Assembly (NCBI RefSeq): GCF_900566075.1
Contig: NZ_UPHU01000001.1
Span: forward strand, 2,356,001 to 2,420,000
Source: Mycobacterium pseudokansasii
GTDB taxonomy: Bacteria > Actinomycetota > Actinomycetes > Mycobacteriales > Mycobacteriaceae
DNA length: 64,000 nucleotides
Reading direction: 5' to 3'
In this document: piece by piece, positions 35,536-44,377 of the stretch
Layout: the number at the start of each line of letters is the position of its first letter
How positions within the stretch are numbered: the stretch's first letter is position 1
Notes under the pieces: generated by a model
What the model was told of the DNA's origin: nothing
The model's input: only the letters and a program-made list of their open reading frames with translations
The model's database searches: none
Made by a program: the position numbers and the translations under genes

Positions 35536-35596
35536 CGGCCATTCGGCCGGGTGTGGTGGTAGAGACGAGGGATCTCCGTGTTCGGAGATCCCTCGT
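35536..35596 (+). other. Hairpin-rich leader of the 539-aa gene
   Basis: Two stem-loops in the 35.5-35.63 kb noncoding stretch: CGGCC-ATTC-GGCCG at 35536-35549, and a 13-bp perfect stem at 35565-35596 (ACGAGGGATCTCC, loop GTGTTC, GGAGATCCCTCGT). No T-run follows the second stem, so it is not a standard terminator. It ends about 40 bp before the ribosome site AAGGAGG. It may be a mobile-element end, a regulatory RNA structure or a structured RNA partner of the protein. Confidence 0.7.
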
Positions 35597-35637
35597 GTCG
35601 GTCGTAGCCTCGGGTTGTTCAGACCAAGGAGGCAATG

Positions 35638-37257
35638 ATGGCCGACTATGCAACTTTACTGTGCGATCATGTGACGCTCACCTGTCGGTCGGTGGACCGG
35701 ATCTTTTTGCAGGCATATGTGCCGAAACTGCAGTCGGTGGGCGGGGTGTGCCAGTTTTTGTACTGGCAGAAGGGGTTTGGAATTCCGTCGTCGGCGGCGT
35801 TCGGCAAGATCGGCGACGCCTACGTCGCCGAGGTGCACCGGTGGGCTAAGGCGAACGCGATCCCGGTGCGCCGCTTCGCCAAGGGCGAGAACAAGGAGGA
35901 GATCGCGCGGCCATTGATCGAGGAAGCCGAAAGGGAGGGCGGCGAGGGGCGGGTGGTGTTGATCGGGATCGCGCAGGAAAAGACCCCGATATGGCGCTCG
36001 TGGAAGGCCAAGGGCCAAGAGCATGTGGCTCATCCGCACATGGAGTGGGCTCGCCAGATGGGCTTTGTTAATCATTTCTACTTTTACCTGTGGGATCCCG
36101 ACTGGGGTGGCGCGTTTTGGAAGACCAATGCCTACGCACCGTGGCCGGTGTGGATCTGGCTCAACGGGCACACCTGGGCGCAACGGCAATGCGACCGGCT
36201 GGGCATCGGCTACACCGCTCTAGACAACGGGTTCCGCGACTGCGAGGACCCCGCCGCGCTGCAGCGCATCTGCGACCGACTGGGGTCGGGCGCGGTGAAG
36301 AGCTTCTTTTGGCGCTGGCAAAAGCTGTTGCCATCGCCGTTCACCCGCGATGACTTGCGTGCGGGCTACGTCTACGAACTGGCGTTTCGCCAATTCGAGG
36401 TTTCTGATACCCGGGTGTTCGACCGGCCCGCGGCCGGGCGATCGTTTTTCGAACAGCTCATCCGTGACCACCTCGACATCGGACGCCCGGAGAAGGTGTC
36501 GCTGATCTTCGACCGGCGCATCAGCTCGCGCACGCCGGGCACCTGGCGCACCCAAGTGATCACCAAGGGTGTGGATCCGCAGATCAGCTGCTACTACAAG
36601 TCGAGTCGGATCAAGCAATACTTCAAGGAGCATCGGGCGTTGCGCACCGAGACGGTCATCTGCGACACCCGCGATTTTGGCATCGGTCGGCGGGTGACCG
36701 CCGAGAACTGGAAGGCCCTTCGGGCGGTTGGCGAGCATGCCAACCAGCGTCTATGCGACGCACAAGCCACCGATGCCCGGCCCGCTCCGGATGTGGCCAC
36801 CTTCACCGAGGTGACCCGACCCTCACAGATCGACGGTCAACATGCCCCCGGACTGCGGTTCGGGGATCCGCGGGTGATGGCGGTGCTGGCCGCTATCGTC
36901 GGATTCACCCATCTGCTCGCCGGGTTCGACAACCCAGCCCTGGTTCGAGCGGTAACCACCTTGCTGGGCTGCTCCTACACAAGCCGCCAAGCCACATATG
37001 ACCTGCGCCGGCTCAAACGCAAGGGGCTCATCGTCAGGCTGCCGGGCCACCACCGCTACCAACTCACCCCGCTGGGCCGCCGCGTCGCGGTGCTGTTCAC
37101 CAAGGTCTACGGACGTGTTCTCGCACCCGGCCTGGCCGAGTTAGACCCAAGGCTCCCAACGGATGATCTCGCCAAACGCAGCGATCTGGCGATCGCCTGG
37201 CGCCAACTCGAACGACACCTCAATCAATTCACAAATGCAGCACTCACCGCGGCCTGA
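35638..37257 (+). CDS. Large protein of unrecognised family with C-terminal winged helix
   Basis: 539 aa; tandem ATGs at 35635 and 35638, the second better spaced from AAGGAGG. I cannot name the family. Notable blocks: RRFAKGENKEEIARPLIEEA (about 75-95), NHFYFYLWDPDWGGAFWKTN (about 142-161), WLNGHTWAQRQCDRLGIGYT, FRQFEVSDTRVFDRPAAGRS, YYKSSRIKQYFKEHRALRTE and CDTRDFGIGRRVTAENWKAL. Residues about 440-500 form a probable winged helix: SYTSRQATYDLRRLKRKGLI then HHRYQLTPLGRRVAV. No signal or membrane segment. It stands alone with hairpins upstream and a hairpin after the stop, between an ESX cassette and an inverted relic of that cassette, which suggests a mobile or selfish gene. Function unknown. 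Confidence 0.75.
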   Translation: MADYATLLCDHVTLTCRSVDRIFLQAYVPKLQSVGGVCQFLYWQKGFGIPSSAAFGKIGDAYVAEVHRWAKANAIPVRRFAKGENKEEIARPLIEEAEREGGEGRVVLIGIAQEKTPIWRSWKAKGQEHVAHPHMEWARQMGFVNHFYFYLWDPDWGGAFWKTNAYAPWPVWIWLNGHTWAQRQCDRLGIGYTALDNGFRDCEDPAALQRICDRLGSGAVKSFFWRWQKLLPSPFTRDDLRAGYVYELAFRQFEVSDTRVFDRPAAGRSFFEQLIRDHLDIGRPEKVSLIFDRRISSRTPGTWRTQVITKGVDPQISCYYKSSRIKQYFKEHRALRTETVICDTRDFGIGRRVTAENWKALRAVGEHANQRLCDAQATDARPAPDVATFTEVTRPSQIDGQHAPGLRFGDPRVMAVLAAIVGFTHLLAGFDNPALVRAVTTLLGCSYTSRQATYDLRRLKRKGLIVRLPGHHRYQLTPLGRRVAVLFTKVYGRVLAPGLAELDPRLPTDDLAKRSDLAIAWRQLERHLNQFTNAALTAA

Positions 37258-37281
37258 ACCGCAACTTGATCTAATTGTGAA

Positions 37282-37302
37282 CTTCGCCCTCACCAAGCGA
37301 AG
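37282..37302 (+). terminator. Hairpin after the 539-aa gene
   Basis: CTTCGC-CCTCACCAA-GCGAAG, a 6-bp stem with 9-base loop, 25 bp after the stop codon. No T-run. Could be a factor-independent-like terminator of the mycobacterial type or an element end. Confidence 0.35.
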
Positions 37303-37355
37303 CTAGAACCGGGCCAGTTAGAGAGGTCCTTGCTTACCGGCTGGCAGGTGGCTGT

Positions 37356-37560
37356 AAGGGACGGCTGCGCGAACAACGACCCGAAGGCGCCGAAACCATC
37401 CAAGGCGCGATCGGCGACGCTCTCCTGGCCGGCGTCGGCGAGATCCTCAACGAACCGCGAAAAATCCACCGCTGCAGCCGGAGTGCAGATGACCGGTACC
37501 TACCGCTGATCGTCGCTGCGGGGGTCGGCTGGATCGGCGCCGCCCCGGCATGCTCTAACG
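37356..37560 (+). pseudogene. Inverted relic of the ESX-substrate / membrane-protein cassette
   Basis: Plus-strand frame reads RLREQRPEGAETIQGAIGDA, LLAGVGEILNEPRKIHRCS, then DDRYLPLIVAAGVGWIGAAP. This mirrors the junction of the leftward cassette: GVGAVQGAIGGAFMGGVGEF + LNEARKEHPLPQQ, then the start YLPLIIAAAGVGLIIAAPA of the small membrane protein. Start codon of the second gene and the intervening stop are lost. It is a decayed paralogue in opposite orientation on the other side of the 539-aa gene. Confidence 0.75.
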
Positions 37561-37763
37561 GATGGTCTCACACGCGGCATGCAAGTCGTGATGCACCAAG
37601 TATCATTCCTGACGAGCGTGACTGCTTCCAGCCGCCACAATGCGTGATTTCGGCACTGAGGCAAGACATCTCGCCCAGCCAACAGCTCGAATGTCATCTC
37701 GAACGGCGACAAGCGGTCGTTGCTCCCTCTGTCTGCGACACCATACCCCTCGGCCGGATTGTG
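37561..37763. other. Noncoding stretch before the YhgE-like gene
   Basis: No supported coding frame, repeat or regulatory motif seen. It separates the ESX relic from the stop of the leftward exporter-like gene. Confidence 0.5.
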
Positions 37764-39179
37764 CTACGTCGCTTCGTGTTTGCCGTGTCCTTCGGATGAC
37801 TCGGGAGCGCTTTGCGGTGGTGCAGCTGACGTGGCATGCGCCATTTCCGGTTCCGCGGAGCCGGGTTCAGGAGCCGGCGTTGCGCCAGGGGCGGGCGCTG
37901 GCACCGCCGCGATGCGGTGGATGCCCTTGCGATCGTAGATCCAGGTCAGCACGGCGCCGAACACCAGACCGATCGCGAGCCCGATCGTCGCCACCGTCAG
38001 GGAGCGGCCCAGTCCTGCGTCGAGGCGGCCGTCGAAGTACAGCAGCGCCCGGGTGCCGATGAACACCTGGCGCATCGGCTCGAAATTGGCCAGCCAACTG
38101 AAGATCTTCGGCTCCGCCTCGAGCGGAATCGTGGCGCCGGTGGACGGCAGGCCCAAGAAGTTGAAGATGAACAGGGCGGTCAGAATGCCGAGCGTGCCCA
38201 ATGCCGTGATGAAGCTCGTGGAGGCGATCCCGACAGTCAGCATGATGAAGACACCGAAGAGCCACAGCGCCCATGGGTGGGGCACCGGCATCCCGAAAGC
38301 CTTCGCCACCAAGAGGTAGACCGCTGAGGAGAACAACGACACCACCGCCACCAACATCCACTTGAGGAGCAGCGTGCGGAACCACGACACCCGGACCCGA
38401 TCGGCCAACCGGTACATCGGTCCGAATTCAGCCGGCGAATAGCCGAGCATCGCCTCGACCAGCATGCTCACCACCAGGGCGCCGGTGACGCCGCCGATCA
38501 GCAACATCAGGGTGTAGAAGTAACTGGACAGTCCGAGCCCGGTGCCGTCAGGCAGCTCATTGCGCTGCTCGACCCGAACGTCGAGGGGATTGGCGAGCAC
38601 CCAGGCGGCAGCGGCGCTCAGTTGCTCGCCACCGGAGGCCGCCGCCGCGTCCGTGAGCTTCTTGCCGGCCTTGGTGTTGTAGTCAACCATCGCCTTTTTC
38701 AGCACATTCTCGGCGATGCCCGCGCCCATCGCGCTGGCCCGTGGGTTGGTTTCGATCGTGATGACCGGTTTGGTCACCTCGCCCGGCTTCGACACGGTTT
38801 GCAACAACCCCAGCAGTTTGTCGGAGAAGTCCGGCGGTATCACCAGCGCGCCGTAGAGCTTGCCGGTGTCGAACTGATGGTTCGCCTCCTCGGGGGTCAG
38901 CAACCGGATGTCGAACTTATGCCCTTCCTCGAGTTTGGTTTTGAGTGCGTCGGTGATCTTTGCGCCCGCCTTGGCGCTTCCCGTGTCCTCGTTGACGATC
39001 GCGATCGGGAAGTTGTGGAAGTTTTTCTTCGGGTTCAGGCTGCTGCCGAAAAACAGCCACGACAGTCCCGCCAGCACGGCGAGCGTGACGACGATCGGGG
39101 CCAGCCAGAACCGCACGGTGCGCAACGGGTGCGGCAGCGGATACGGAGTGGTTTGACGCAATAGTTGCTGGTCGGACAT
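37764..39179 (-). CDS. YhgE/Pip-like (DUF3533) membrane protein
   Basis: 471 aa, ATG at 39179. A first membrane span (FWLAPIVVTLAVLAGLSWLF) is followed by a large extracytoplasmic domain (about 45-215: FPIAIVNEDTGSAKAGAKIT, GALVIPPDFSDKLLGLLQTV). Five or so spans follow (YFYTLMLLIGGVTGALVVSM, LLLKWMLVAVVSLFSSAVYL, LFGVFIMLTVGIASTSFITA, LGILTALFIFNFLGLP and ATIGLAIGLVFGAVLTWIYD), with a Pro/Ala-rich tail. This is the ABC-2-like YhgE/DUF3533 layout seen in phage-infection-protein and export-linked proteins. It lies 81 bases after the WS/DGAT gene on the same strand and may share its transcript; a lipid-export link is only inferred. Confidence 0.78.
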   Translation of the reverse strand: MSDQQLLRQTTPYPLPHPLRTVRFWLAPIVVTLAVLAGLSWLFFGSSLNPKKNFHNFPIAIVNEDTGSAKAGAKITDALKTKLEEGHKFDIRLLTPEEANHQFDTGKLYGALVIPPDFSDKLLGLLQTVSKPGEVTKPVITIETNPRASAMGAGIAENVLKKAMVDYNTKAGKKLTDAAAASGGEQLSAAAAWVLANPLDVRVEQRNELPDGTGLGLSSYFYTLMLLIGGVTGALVVSMLVEAMLGYSPAEFGPMYRLADRVRVSWFRTLLLKWMLVAVVSLFSSAVYLLVAKAFGMPVPHPWALWLFGVFIMLTVGIASTSFITALGTLGILTALFIFNFLGLPSTGATIPLEAEPKIFSWLANFEPMRQVFIGTRALLYFDGRLDAGLGRSLTVATIGLAIGLVFGAVLTWIYDRKGIHRIAAVPAPAPGATPAPEPGSAEPEMAHATSAAPPQSAPESSEGHGKHEAT

Positions 39180-39260
39180 GAGGGCTCCTTCCTCGACTAA
39201 GCCGAGCCTGCGTTGGGGCTACATACCGAATGCGAAATCGCGCACAGCTGCCTCCGGGAC

Positions 39261-40676
39261 TCAGGTGGCCAACCGGGAAGGGCGGCGGCTTTGCTTGGTG
39301 CGGGTCTGTTTGCGGGCCAGGGCGCGGGCCAGCAGGCGGGCGACGCCGAGTTCGATGCCGCGGGCGAGTTCGTCGACGTCGGGCGTGGCGTCGTAGTCGG
39401 CGGTGATGCCGAACACCAGGGTGTCGACATAGGTGAGCATGCCGATGACGGTGCGCAGGTGCATGGCGATCGGCGGCACCGGCAGCAACTCTTCCACCGG
39501 GCGGCCCAGGACCTGCAGTCGCTGGCGGGGGCCCGGCACATTGGTCGCCAGCGTGACGACGCTGCGCTGTGGCAGCCGCGCCAGCAGCCGAACCGTCCAC
39601 GCGCTCAACACGAACGGCACGAAGTTGGCCAGCGCGACAAAGGCGCTCGCCGCCTGACGCTCACCGCTGCCTTTCAGCCTGTCCAAGCGGGTGTGCACCG
39701 ACCGTAACCGCTTCACCGGGTCGTCCTGCTCCACCGGCAACGACGGCAGCATCGCCGACACGCGAATATCGGTGCGGTCCATGGCATCCGGCGAGCGCAC
39801 CGATACCGGGATCAGCGTGCGCAGCGAGTTGCGCCGCGGCTTCTCACCGCGATGCAGCAGGACCGCCCGATAGCTGTCGGTGATGGCGGCCAGTGCCACG
39901 TCGTTGAGTGTGACGCCGAAGACCTCGCACACCGTTTCGACATCTTTGAGCGACACCCGCGCCGCGCTGTAACGGCGCATGTTCGTCACCGAGCCGCGCA
40001 GCGACGAGTTTGCCGCGGGAGCGAGTAAGCCGGCAACGAATTCGGCTGCGCCTTTGGCGGTGTGCGCGGCTGCGCCGGTGGTGGCCAGCGACGTGCGCCA
40101 CAGTCCTCCGGCCCAGCTCAGCGGGTTCAGGCTGAGCCCGGCCGGGTTGCCGATCGACGGCGGCGGTTCCTTGGCGGCGCGGATGTCGGTGGCGAACGTC
40201 GCGGCCGGACCCGTATCGGCGATGTTGGCCAACATCCGCATCGCGGCAATGCCGTCGGCGATGCAATGGTGGATTTTTATCAGCGCTGCCCACCGCCGTT
40301 CCGGCAGGCCTTCGATGATCCAGCACTCCCACAAGGGGTGGTCGCGATCGAGTCGGCGCTCCATGAGATCGGCGATGGTCCGGAACAAGGCGGCATCATC
40401 GCCGGGCCGCGGCAATGCCGCCCACCGCACATGGTGGGTGATGTCGAAGTTGGCGTCGTCGACCCATTCCGGCGCCGCGAGTTCCAACGGGTGCTTGTGC
40501 ACCAACTGCGTCAACCGGGGGATGGTTCGCATCCGCTCCGAGAGTGTCTCGACGAGTTCGTCTCGCCCGGGGCTGGGTCCGTCGATGACAGCCAGCGCGC
40601 CGATGGCCAGGCTCACATGCCTGTCGGCGTCCTCTGCCTCCAGGAAACTGGCCTCCATGGTCGTCAGCTGTTCCAC
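39261..40676 (-). CDS. Wax ester synthase / diacylglycerol acyltransferase, Tgs1-like
   Basis: 471 aa from GTG at 40676, chosen because CGGAGGT lies eight bases upstream and the protein then begins EQLTTMEASFLEAEDADRHV, as in Tgs1-like enzymes; ATG at 40709 is less well supported. Catalytic HHXXXDG is KIHHCIADGIAAM. LNDVALAAITDSYRAVLLHR and ATNVPGPRQRLQVLG are conserved family segments. It makes triacylglycerol from diacylglycerol and acyl-CoA. The DADRHVSLAIGALAVI segment closely resembles DosR-regulated Rv3130c (Tgs1). A DosR-like box lies 65 bp upstream. Confidence 0.92.
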   Translation of the reverse strand: MEQLTTMEASFLEAEDADRHVSLAIGALAVIDGPSPGRDELVETLSERMRTIPRLTQLVHKHPLELAAPEWVDDANFDITHHVRWAALPRPGDDAALFRTIADLMERRLDRDHPLWECWIIEGLPERRWAALIKIHHCIADGIAAMRMLANIADTGPAATFATDIRAAKEPPPSIGNPAGLSLNPLSWAGGLWRTSLATTGAAAHTAKGAAEFVAGLLAPAANSSLRGSVTNMRRYSAARVSLKDVETVCEVFGVTLNDVALAAITDSYRAVLLHRGEKPRRNSLRTLIPVSVRSPDAMDRTDIRVSAMLPSLPVEQDDPVKRLRSVHTRLDRLKGSGERQAASAFVALANFVPFVLSAWTVRLLARLPQRSVVTLATNVPGPRQRLQVLGRPVEELLPVPPIAMHLRTVIGMLTYVDTLVFGITADYDATPDVDELARGIELGVARLLARALARKQTRTKQSRRPSRLAT

Positions 40677-40740
40677 CGCCAGCCACCTCCGATCCCCATC
40701 GATCGGCATCACTATCCGCGGTGGGGCACCTGGGGCAATA

Positions 40741-40754
40741 GTGCCGTTAGTCCC
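40741..40754 (-). promoter_or_regulatory. Candidate DosR box upstream of the Tgs1-like gene
   Basis: On the minus strand TTGGGGACTAACGGCAC: a perfect left half of TTSGGGACT and 11 of 14 core matches. It is 65 bp upstream of the GTG start. Tgs1 in M. tuberculosis is strongly DosR-induced, so the assignment fits the gene. Confidence 0.6.
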
Positions 40755-40818
40755 CAAGGACTAGTGCCGGACTTCCCGACCTGGTGGATTATCGCCATCG
40801 CTGCGGCGAAACGATCGC

Positions 40819-41085
40819 TCAGTGAATCGGGACCGGCGACTCGTCCGCCAGTTCGGCCAACTCACGGGGCACGATGCCCACGTACCTCATGATGCGATCC
40901 AGGACGATGTTGGACAGATCGCCGTCGTCGGCAACCCGGCCGAGGCCGCGCCGTCGCAGGAAGGTGTCCAGGCGCCGATCGGGCGACCAGCCGGCGTAGA
41001 TCGTGTCTACGTAGCGTGATCGCAGGAATTCCCAGGCGAGACCATCGACGTCGGAATCGGTCAATAATGGTGGGTCGCCACGCAT
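40819..41085 (-). CDS. Small conserved hypothetical protein
   Basis: 88 aa, ATG at 41085. Soluble, acidic, with LAWEFLRSRYVDTIYAGWSP and RRRGLGRVADDGDLSNIVLD; no cysteine cluster or membrane span. Family not recognised. It is divergent from the SRPBCC gene and shares with it a region holding two DosR-like boxes, suggesting co-regulation with the dormancy genes. Confidence 0.6.
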   Translation of the reverse strand: MRGDPPLLTDSDVDGLAWEFLRSRYVDTIYAGWSPDRRLDTFLRRRGLGRVADDGDLSNIVLDRIMRYVGIVPRELAELADESPVPIH

Positions 41086-41170
41086 AGCCGTCCTAATCCT
41101 TGCTGAGCCACAACCGCAGCCAAGTTACGTGGACCAGGTCATCATTTCGTCACACTCATGTTGCGGAATA

Positions 41171-41184
41171 GGGCCGAAAGTCAC
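41171..41184 (-). promoter_or_regulatory. Candidate DosR box (distal) between divergent genes
   Basis: Minus strand GTGACTTTCGGCCC, 11 of 14 core matches. It lies 86 bp from the leftward gene start and 78 bp from the rightward SRPBCC start. Confidence 0.5.
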
Positions 41185-41211
41185 CTGTCCGGTATGTCGG
41201 CTTGTGCGGCG

Positions 41212-41225
41212 AGGACCATAGACCC
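41212..41225 (+). promoter_or_regulatory. Candidate DosR box (proximal) upstream of the SRPBCC gene
   Basis: AGGACCATAGACCC, 11 of 14 core matches, 37 bp upstream of the ATG at 41262, the same distance as the box before the hydrolase (29563 to 29600). The paired arrangement resembles strongly induced DosR promoters such as hspX. Confidence 0.5.
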
Positions 41226-41261
41226 TGGTGAACAACCCGTGGTGGGCCGCAGACTTGCGCT

Positions 41262-41924
41262 ATGGCCAAGACGATCAAACGTATTGCCGGGGCCGGGGCC
41301 TCGCTGGCAGTGCTGTATGCCGCGCGGCGGTATTACCGCAACTGGGGTACCACCAAGCAGGAATCCCGGATGCTGCTGCCCGGCGACACCTTGGTCAGCG
41401 ACCCGGCTACCCAAACGACCGAAGCGCTGAACATCGACGCCCCGGCAGCTGCCGTGTGGCCGTGGTTGGTGCAAATGGGTCAGGACCGCGGTGGCTTCTA
41501 CGGTGGTGAAGGACTGAAAAACCTAGCCGGGCTTCGCCACAACGACGCCGATCGAGTCCACCCGGAATGGCAACAGCTCGCGGTGGGCGATATGGTGCGG
41601 CTGGCTCCCGAAGGCTGGATGGGCCTTCCCGACGGGGTGACGTTGCGTGTCGCCGAAATCGTGCCCGACAAATACCTCGTGCTCAATGCGACGCGACCGG
41701 ACCTGCGCTGCAACGCGGTGTGGTCGTTCCACCTGCAGCCGCACTGGGAGGATCGCGTCCGGCTCCTCACCCGTGCCCGGATTGCGCTGCGCCGCCCCGG
41801 CGAAGTGTTCGCCCTGGAACTGGCCCGGCCGTTGATCTCGCTGGGCACCCGAGGACTGCTGCTCGGTATCAAGCACCGGGTTGAGCGGCTGCCGCTGCCG
41901 CAACCCACCGCACCCGGTTGCTGA
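41262..41924 (+). CDS. SRPBCC-type (polyketide cyclase/START-like) protein with membrane anchor
   Basis: 220 aa, ATG at 41262. The N-terminus KTIKRIAGAGASLAVLYAAR looks like a hydrophobic anchor or uncleaved signal. The body fits the SRPBCC fold: LNIDAPAAAVWPWLVQMGQ opens it, GFYGGEGLKNLAGL follows, and the late helix region EVFALELARPLISLGTRGLL closes it. Ligand unknown. It occupies the place where M. tuberculosis has hrp1 (Rv2626c) next to Rv2625c, and carries the two DosR-like boxes expected of that position. Confidence 0.7.
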   Translation: MAKTIKRIAGAGASLAVLYAARRYYRNWGTTKQESRMLLPGDTLVSDPATQTTEALNIDAPAAAVWPWLVQMGQDRGGFYGGEGLKNLAGLRHNDADRVHPEWQQLAVGDMVRLAPEGWMGLPDGVTLRVAEIVPDKYLVLNATRPDLRCNAVWSFHLQPHWEDRVRLLTRARIALRRPGEVFALELARPLISLGTRGLLLGIKHRVERLPLPQPTAPGC

Positions 41925-42084
41925 GATCGGCAGTGGATACCAATGTTTGCCGCGGCGGGCGTCGCGCAGGGCGATTGACCCATGGCCAGAAGGTCGAACG
42001 ACCCTAGTGTCCGCGGTAGCGTCGCCTTACGTTCGATAGCGGGCGATTCGAGGGGTTGGTCCGCCAATTTCGGAGGTTATCGAC

Positions 42085-43248
42085 GTGCACGACGAGATCC
42101 CGCTGGGACGGATCGCCGGGTTTTCGGTGAAGGTTCATTGGAGCGTGCTGGTCATCCTGTGGTTGTTCACCTGGAGTCTGGCCACGACATTGCCGGGTGA
42201 CGTCAAAGGCTATGCGCCCGTGGCCTATTGGCTCGCCGGCGCGGGTGGGGCGGCAGTCTTGCTGGCTTCGCTGCTGGCTCATGAACTCGCGCACGCCATC
42301 GTCGCTCGCCGCTGCGCGGTACCCGTCGAGAACGTGACACTGTGGCTGTTCGGCGGGGTGACCACGATGGGCGGTGAAGCCAAGACACCCAAGGCCGCTT
42401 TCCGGATCGCGTTCGCGGGCCCGGCCACCAGCCTGGCGCTGTCCGCGACATTCGGCGCGCTGGCCGTCGCGCTCGCCGTCGTCCGGACGCCGGCCATCGT
42501 GGTCAGCGTCGCGTGGTGGCTGGCCGCGGTCAACTTGCTGCTGGGCCTGTTCAATCTGCTGCCGGGCGCGCCGCTGGACGGCGGCCGGCTGGTCCGGGCC
42601 TATCTCTGGCGTCGCCACGGCGACATCGTGCGCGCCGGAATCGGGGCGGCGCGGGCCGGACGCGTGGTCGCGCTCGTCTTGATCGCGTTGGGACTGGCCG
42701 AGTTTGTGGCCGGCGGCCTGGTCGGCGGCGTCTGGTTGGCCTTCATCGGCTGGTTCATCTTCGCTGCCGCTCGGGAGGAGGAAACCCGGATTTCGACCCG
42801 GCAGCTGTTCTCCGGCGTCACGGTCGCAGACGCGATGACCCCCCAGCCACATACCGCCCCCGGGTGGATCACCGTCGAGGAATTCATCCAGCGTTATGTG
42901 CTCGGCGACCGCCACTCGGCCTACCCGGTTGCCGAACAGGACGGATCGATCATGGGTTTGGTCACGCTGAGGCAGCTGCGCGAGCTGCCACCCGCCCGAC
43001 GCGGCACCACCAGCGTGCGCGACATCGCCGTACCACTGCAGGAGGTGCCGACCGCGACATCCCGGGAGCCGCTGAGCGCGCTGCTCGAGCAGATGGCGCC
43101 GGCCGGCCCCCGTAGCCGTGCCCTGGTCGTCGACGCCGGCGCGGTGGTCGGCATCGTCACGGCCAGCGACATCGCGCGGCTTGTCGACGTCTACCGGCTC
43201 GCCCAGCCTCAGCCGGCGCCGGCCACACCTCAGGGGGACCAGCAGTGA
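42085..43248 (+). CDS. rip3: Site-2-type intramembrane metalloprotease with CBS pair, Rip3 / Rv2625c type
   Basis: 387 aa, GTG at 42085 after GGAGGT. Zinc site [10 protein letters not shown] (HEXXH, residues about 67-71) in a membrane span and the distal [16 protein letters not shown] with the third ligand Asp. Five to six membrane segments in residues 10-230. Two CBS domains follow (about 245-370: [39 protein letters not shown]). It cleaves membrane-embedded substrates such as anti-sigma factors; CBS domains probably sense nucleotides. It precedes the USP gene as in the DosR regulon pair Rv2625c-Rv2624c. Confidence 0.9.
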   Translation: MHDEIPLGRIAGFSVKVHWSVLVILWLFTWSLATTLPGDVKGYAPVAYWLAGAGGAAVLLASLLAHELAHAIVARRCAVPVENVTLWLFGGVTTMGGEAKTPKAAFRIAFAGPATSLALSATFGALAVALAVVRTPAIVVSVAWWLAAVNLLLGLFNLLPGAPLDGGRLVRAYLWRRHGDIVRAGIGAARAGRVVALVLIALGLAEFVAGGLVGGVWLAFIGWFIFAAAREEETRISTRQLFSGVTVADAMTPQPHTAPGWITVEEFIQRYVLGDRHSAYPVAEQDGSIMGLVTLRQLRELPPARRGTTSVRDIAVPLQEVPTATSREPLSALLEQMAPAGPRSRALVVDAGAVVGIVTASDIARLVDVYRLAQPQPAPATPQGDQQ

Positions 43249-43312
43249 CGAGAAATTGTGCCGCGCAGGGTTATTCGACAAGGTGCCGGGATAAAGACAA
43301 AGGAGAACGGAC

Positions 43313-44107
43313 ATGAAACCGGTCGTTGTCGGGGTCGATGGTTCGCCCGCGGCGATCATGGCCGCATTATGGGGTGCCGACGAGGCCCTCAGTGCAGCCG
43401 TGCCGCTACGCCTGATCTCGGTCATCAAGACCACTCACCCCTCCCCGGAAGACTACGAACGTGACCTGCGGCATGCCGAAACGTCTTTGCGGGCAGCACA
43501 AGTCGTGGTGGCGGCCACCGGGAAACAGGTCAGGGTAGAGGCCGACACCCCGCGCGGGCCGGCCGGGGCGGTTCTCGTCGAGGCCTCCCGCGATGCCGAA
43601 CTGGTCTGCGTCGGATCCACCGGGATGCGGCGCTACGCTCGCTCGATTCTGGGTTCGACGGCAACCGAGCTCGCTGAAAAAGCGCACTGCCCGGTCGCGG
43701 TCATCCGCTCGGATGCGGATCCGCCGGCGTCGGGTATCAACTGGATTGTGGTGCGCATGACCGACGCGCCCGACAACGACGCGGTCGTCGAACATGCGGC
43801 CCGGGAAGCGATGCTGCGGCAAGCCCCCATACTCGCGCTGGGCGGGCGGCCGGACGAACTCACCGAAACCCCGGACGGCGACTTCGAACGCCGGGTGCAC
43901 GAATGGCACCAGCGCCATCCCGACGTGCGGGTCTACCCGGTCACCACCAAGGCGGGCATCGCTCGCTTCCTGGCCGAGCACCGCGAGCGGGTACTGCTCG
44001 CCGTGATCGGAGCGGCTGAGGCTGATCAGCTGGCGCGGCTGGTTGGACCGTCGGGACATCCCGTTTTCCGGCACCCGGAATGCTCGGTGCTGGTGGTCCG
44101 CGACTGA
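43313..44107 (+). CDS. Universal stress protein, Rv2624c type
   Basis: 264 aa, ATG at 43313 eight bases after AAGGAG. Begins VVVGVDGSPAAIMAALWGAD, the USP alpha/beta start; the ATP-loop region of the first half is VCVGSTGMRRYARSILGSTA followed by HCPVAVIRSD. The second half (NWIVVRMTDAPDNDAVVEHA and onward) is a degenerate second USP repeat lacking a clear nucleotide loop, as in Rv2624c. It is likely co-transcribed with rip3 (64-base gap). The gene was probably adjacent to the other USP (46471) before the PE-PPE remnant and IS arrived. Confidence 0.85.
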   Translation: MKPVVVGVDGSPAAIMAALWGADEALSAAVPLRLISVIKTTHPSPEDYERDLRHAETSLRAAQVVVAATGKQVRVEADTPRGPAGAVLVEASRDAELVCVGSTGMRRYARSILGSTATELAEKAHCPVAVIRSDADPPASGINWIVVRMTDAPDNDAVVEHAAREAMLRQAPILALGGRPDELTETPDGDFERRVHEWHQRHPDVRVYPVTTKAGIARFLAEHRERVLLAVIGAAEADQLARLVGPSGHPVFRHPECSVLVVRD

Positions 44108-44377
44108 GCCCGCGGGCCGATCTGGCCGCGGCGCGCACGCCCCCGCTGCGTGGCAGCGCGTGGATCCTGACTCAGGACCTGCCCCTGCTGCAGCCAATTC
44201 GTGACATCCCCTTTATCGGTCCCCCAATAGCCGACATATTCCAGCCCAATCTCCGGGTGCTCGTCGACTTGGGCTACTCGTCCTACGGGCCCGGGCTCAG
44301 CTATGCGGATATTCCCACCTCCTGCCGCGTTGTTATCGGTACCGAATCCGTTCACCGTCATCCCCTATCTGGCACTA

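Noticed and set aside
37640..38062. Plus-strand 140-codon frame
   Set aside because: It overlaps the 3' part of the YhgE-like gene in antisense and is Arg-rich without motif support.
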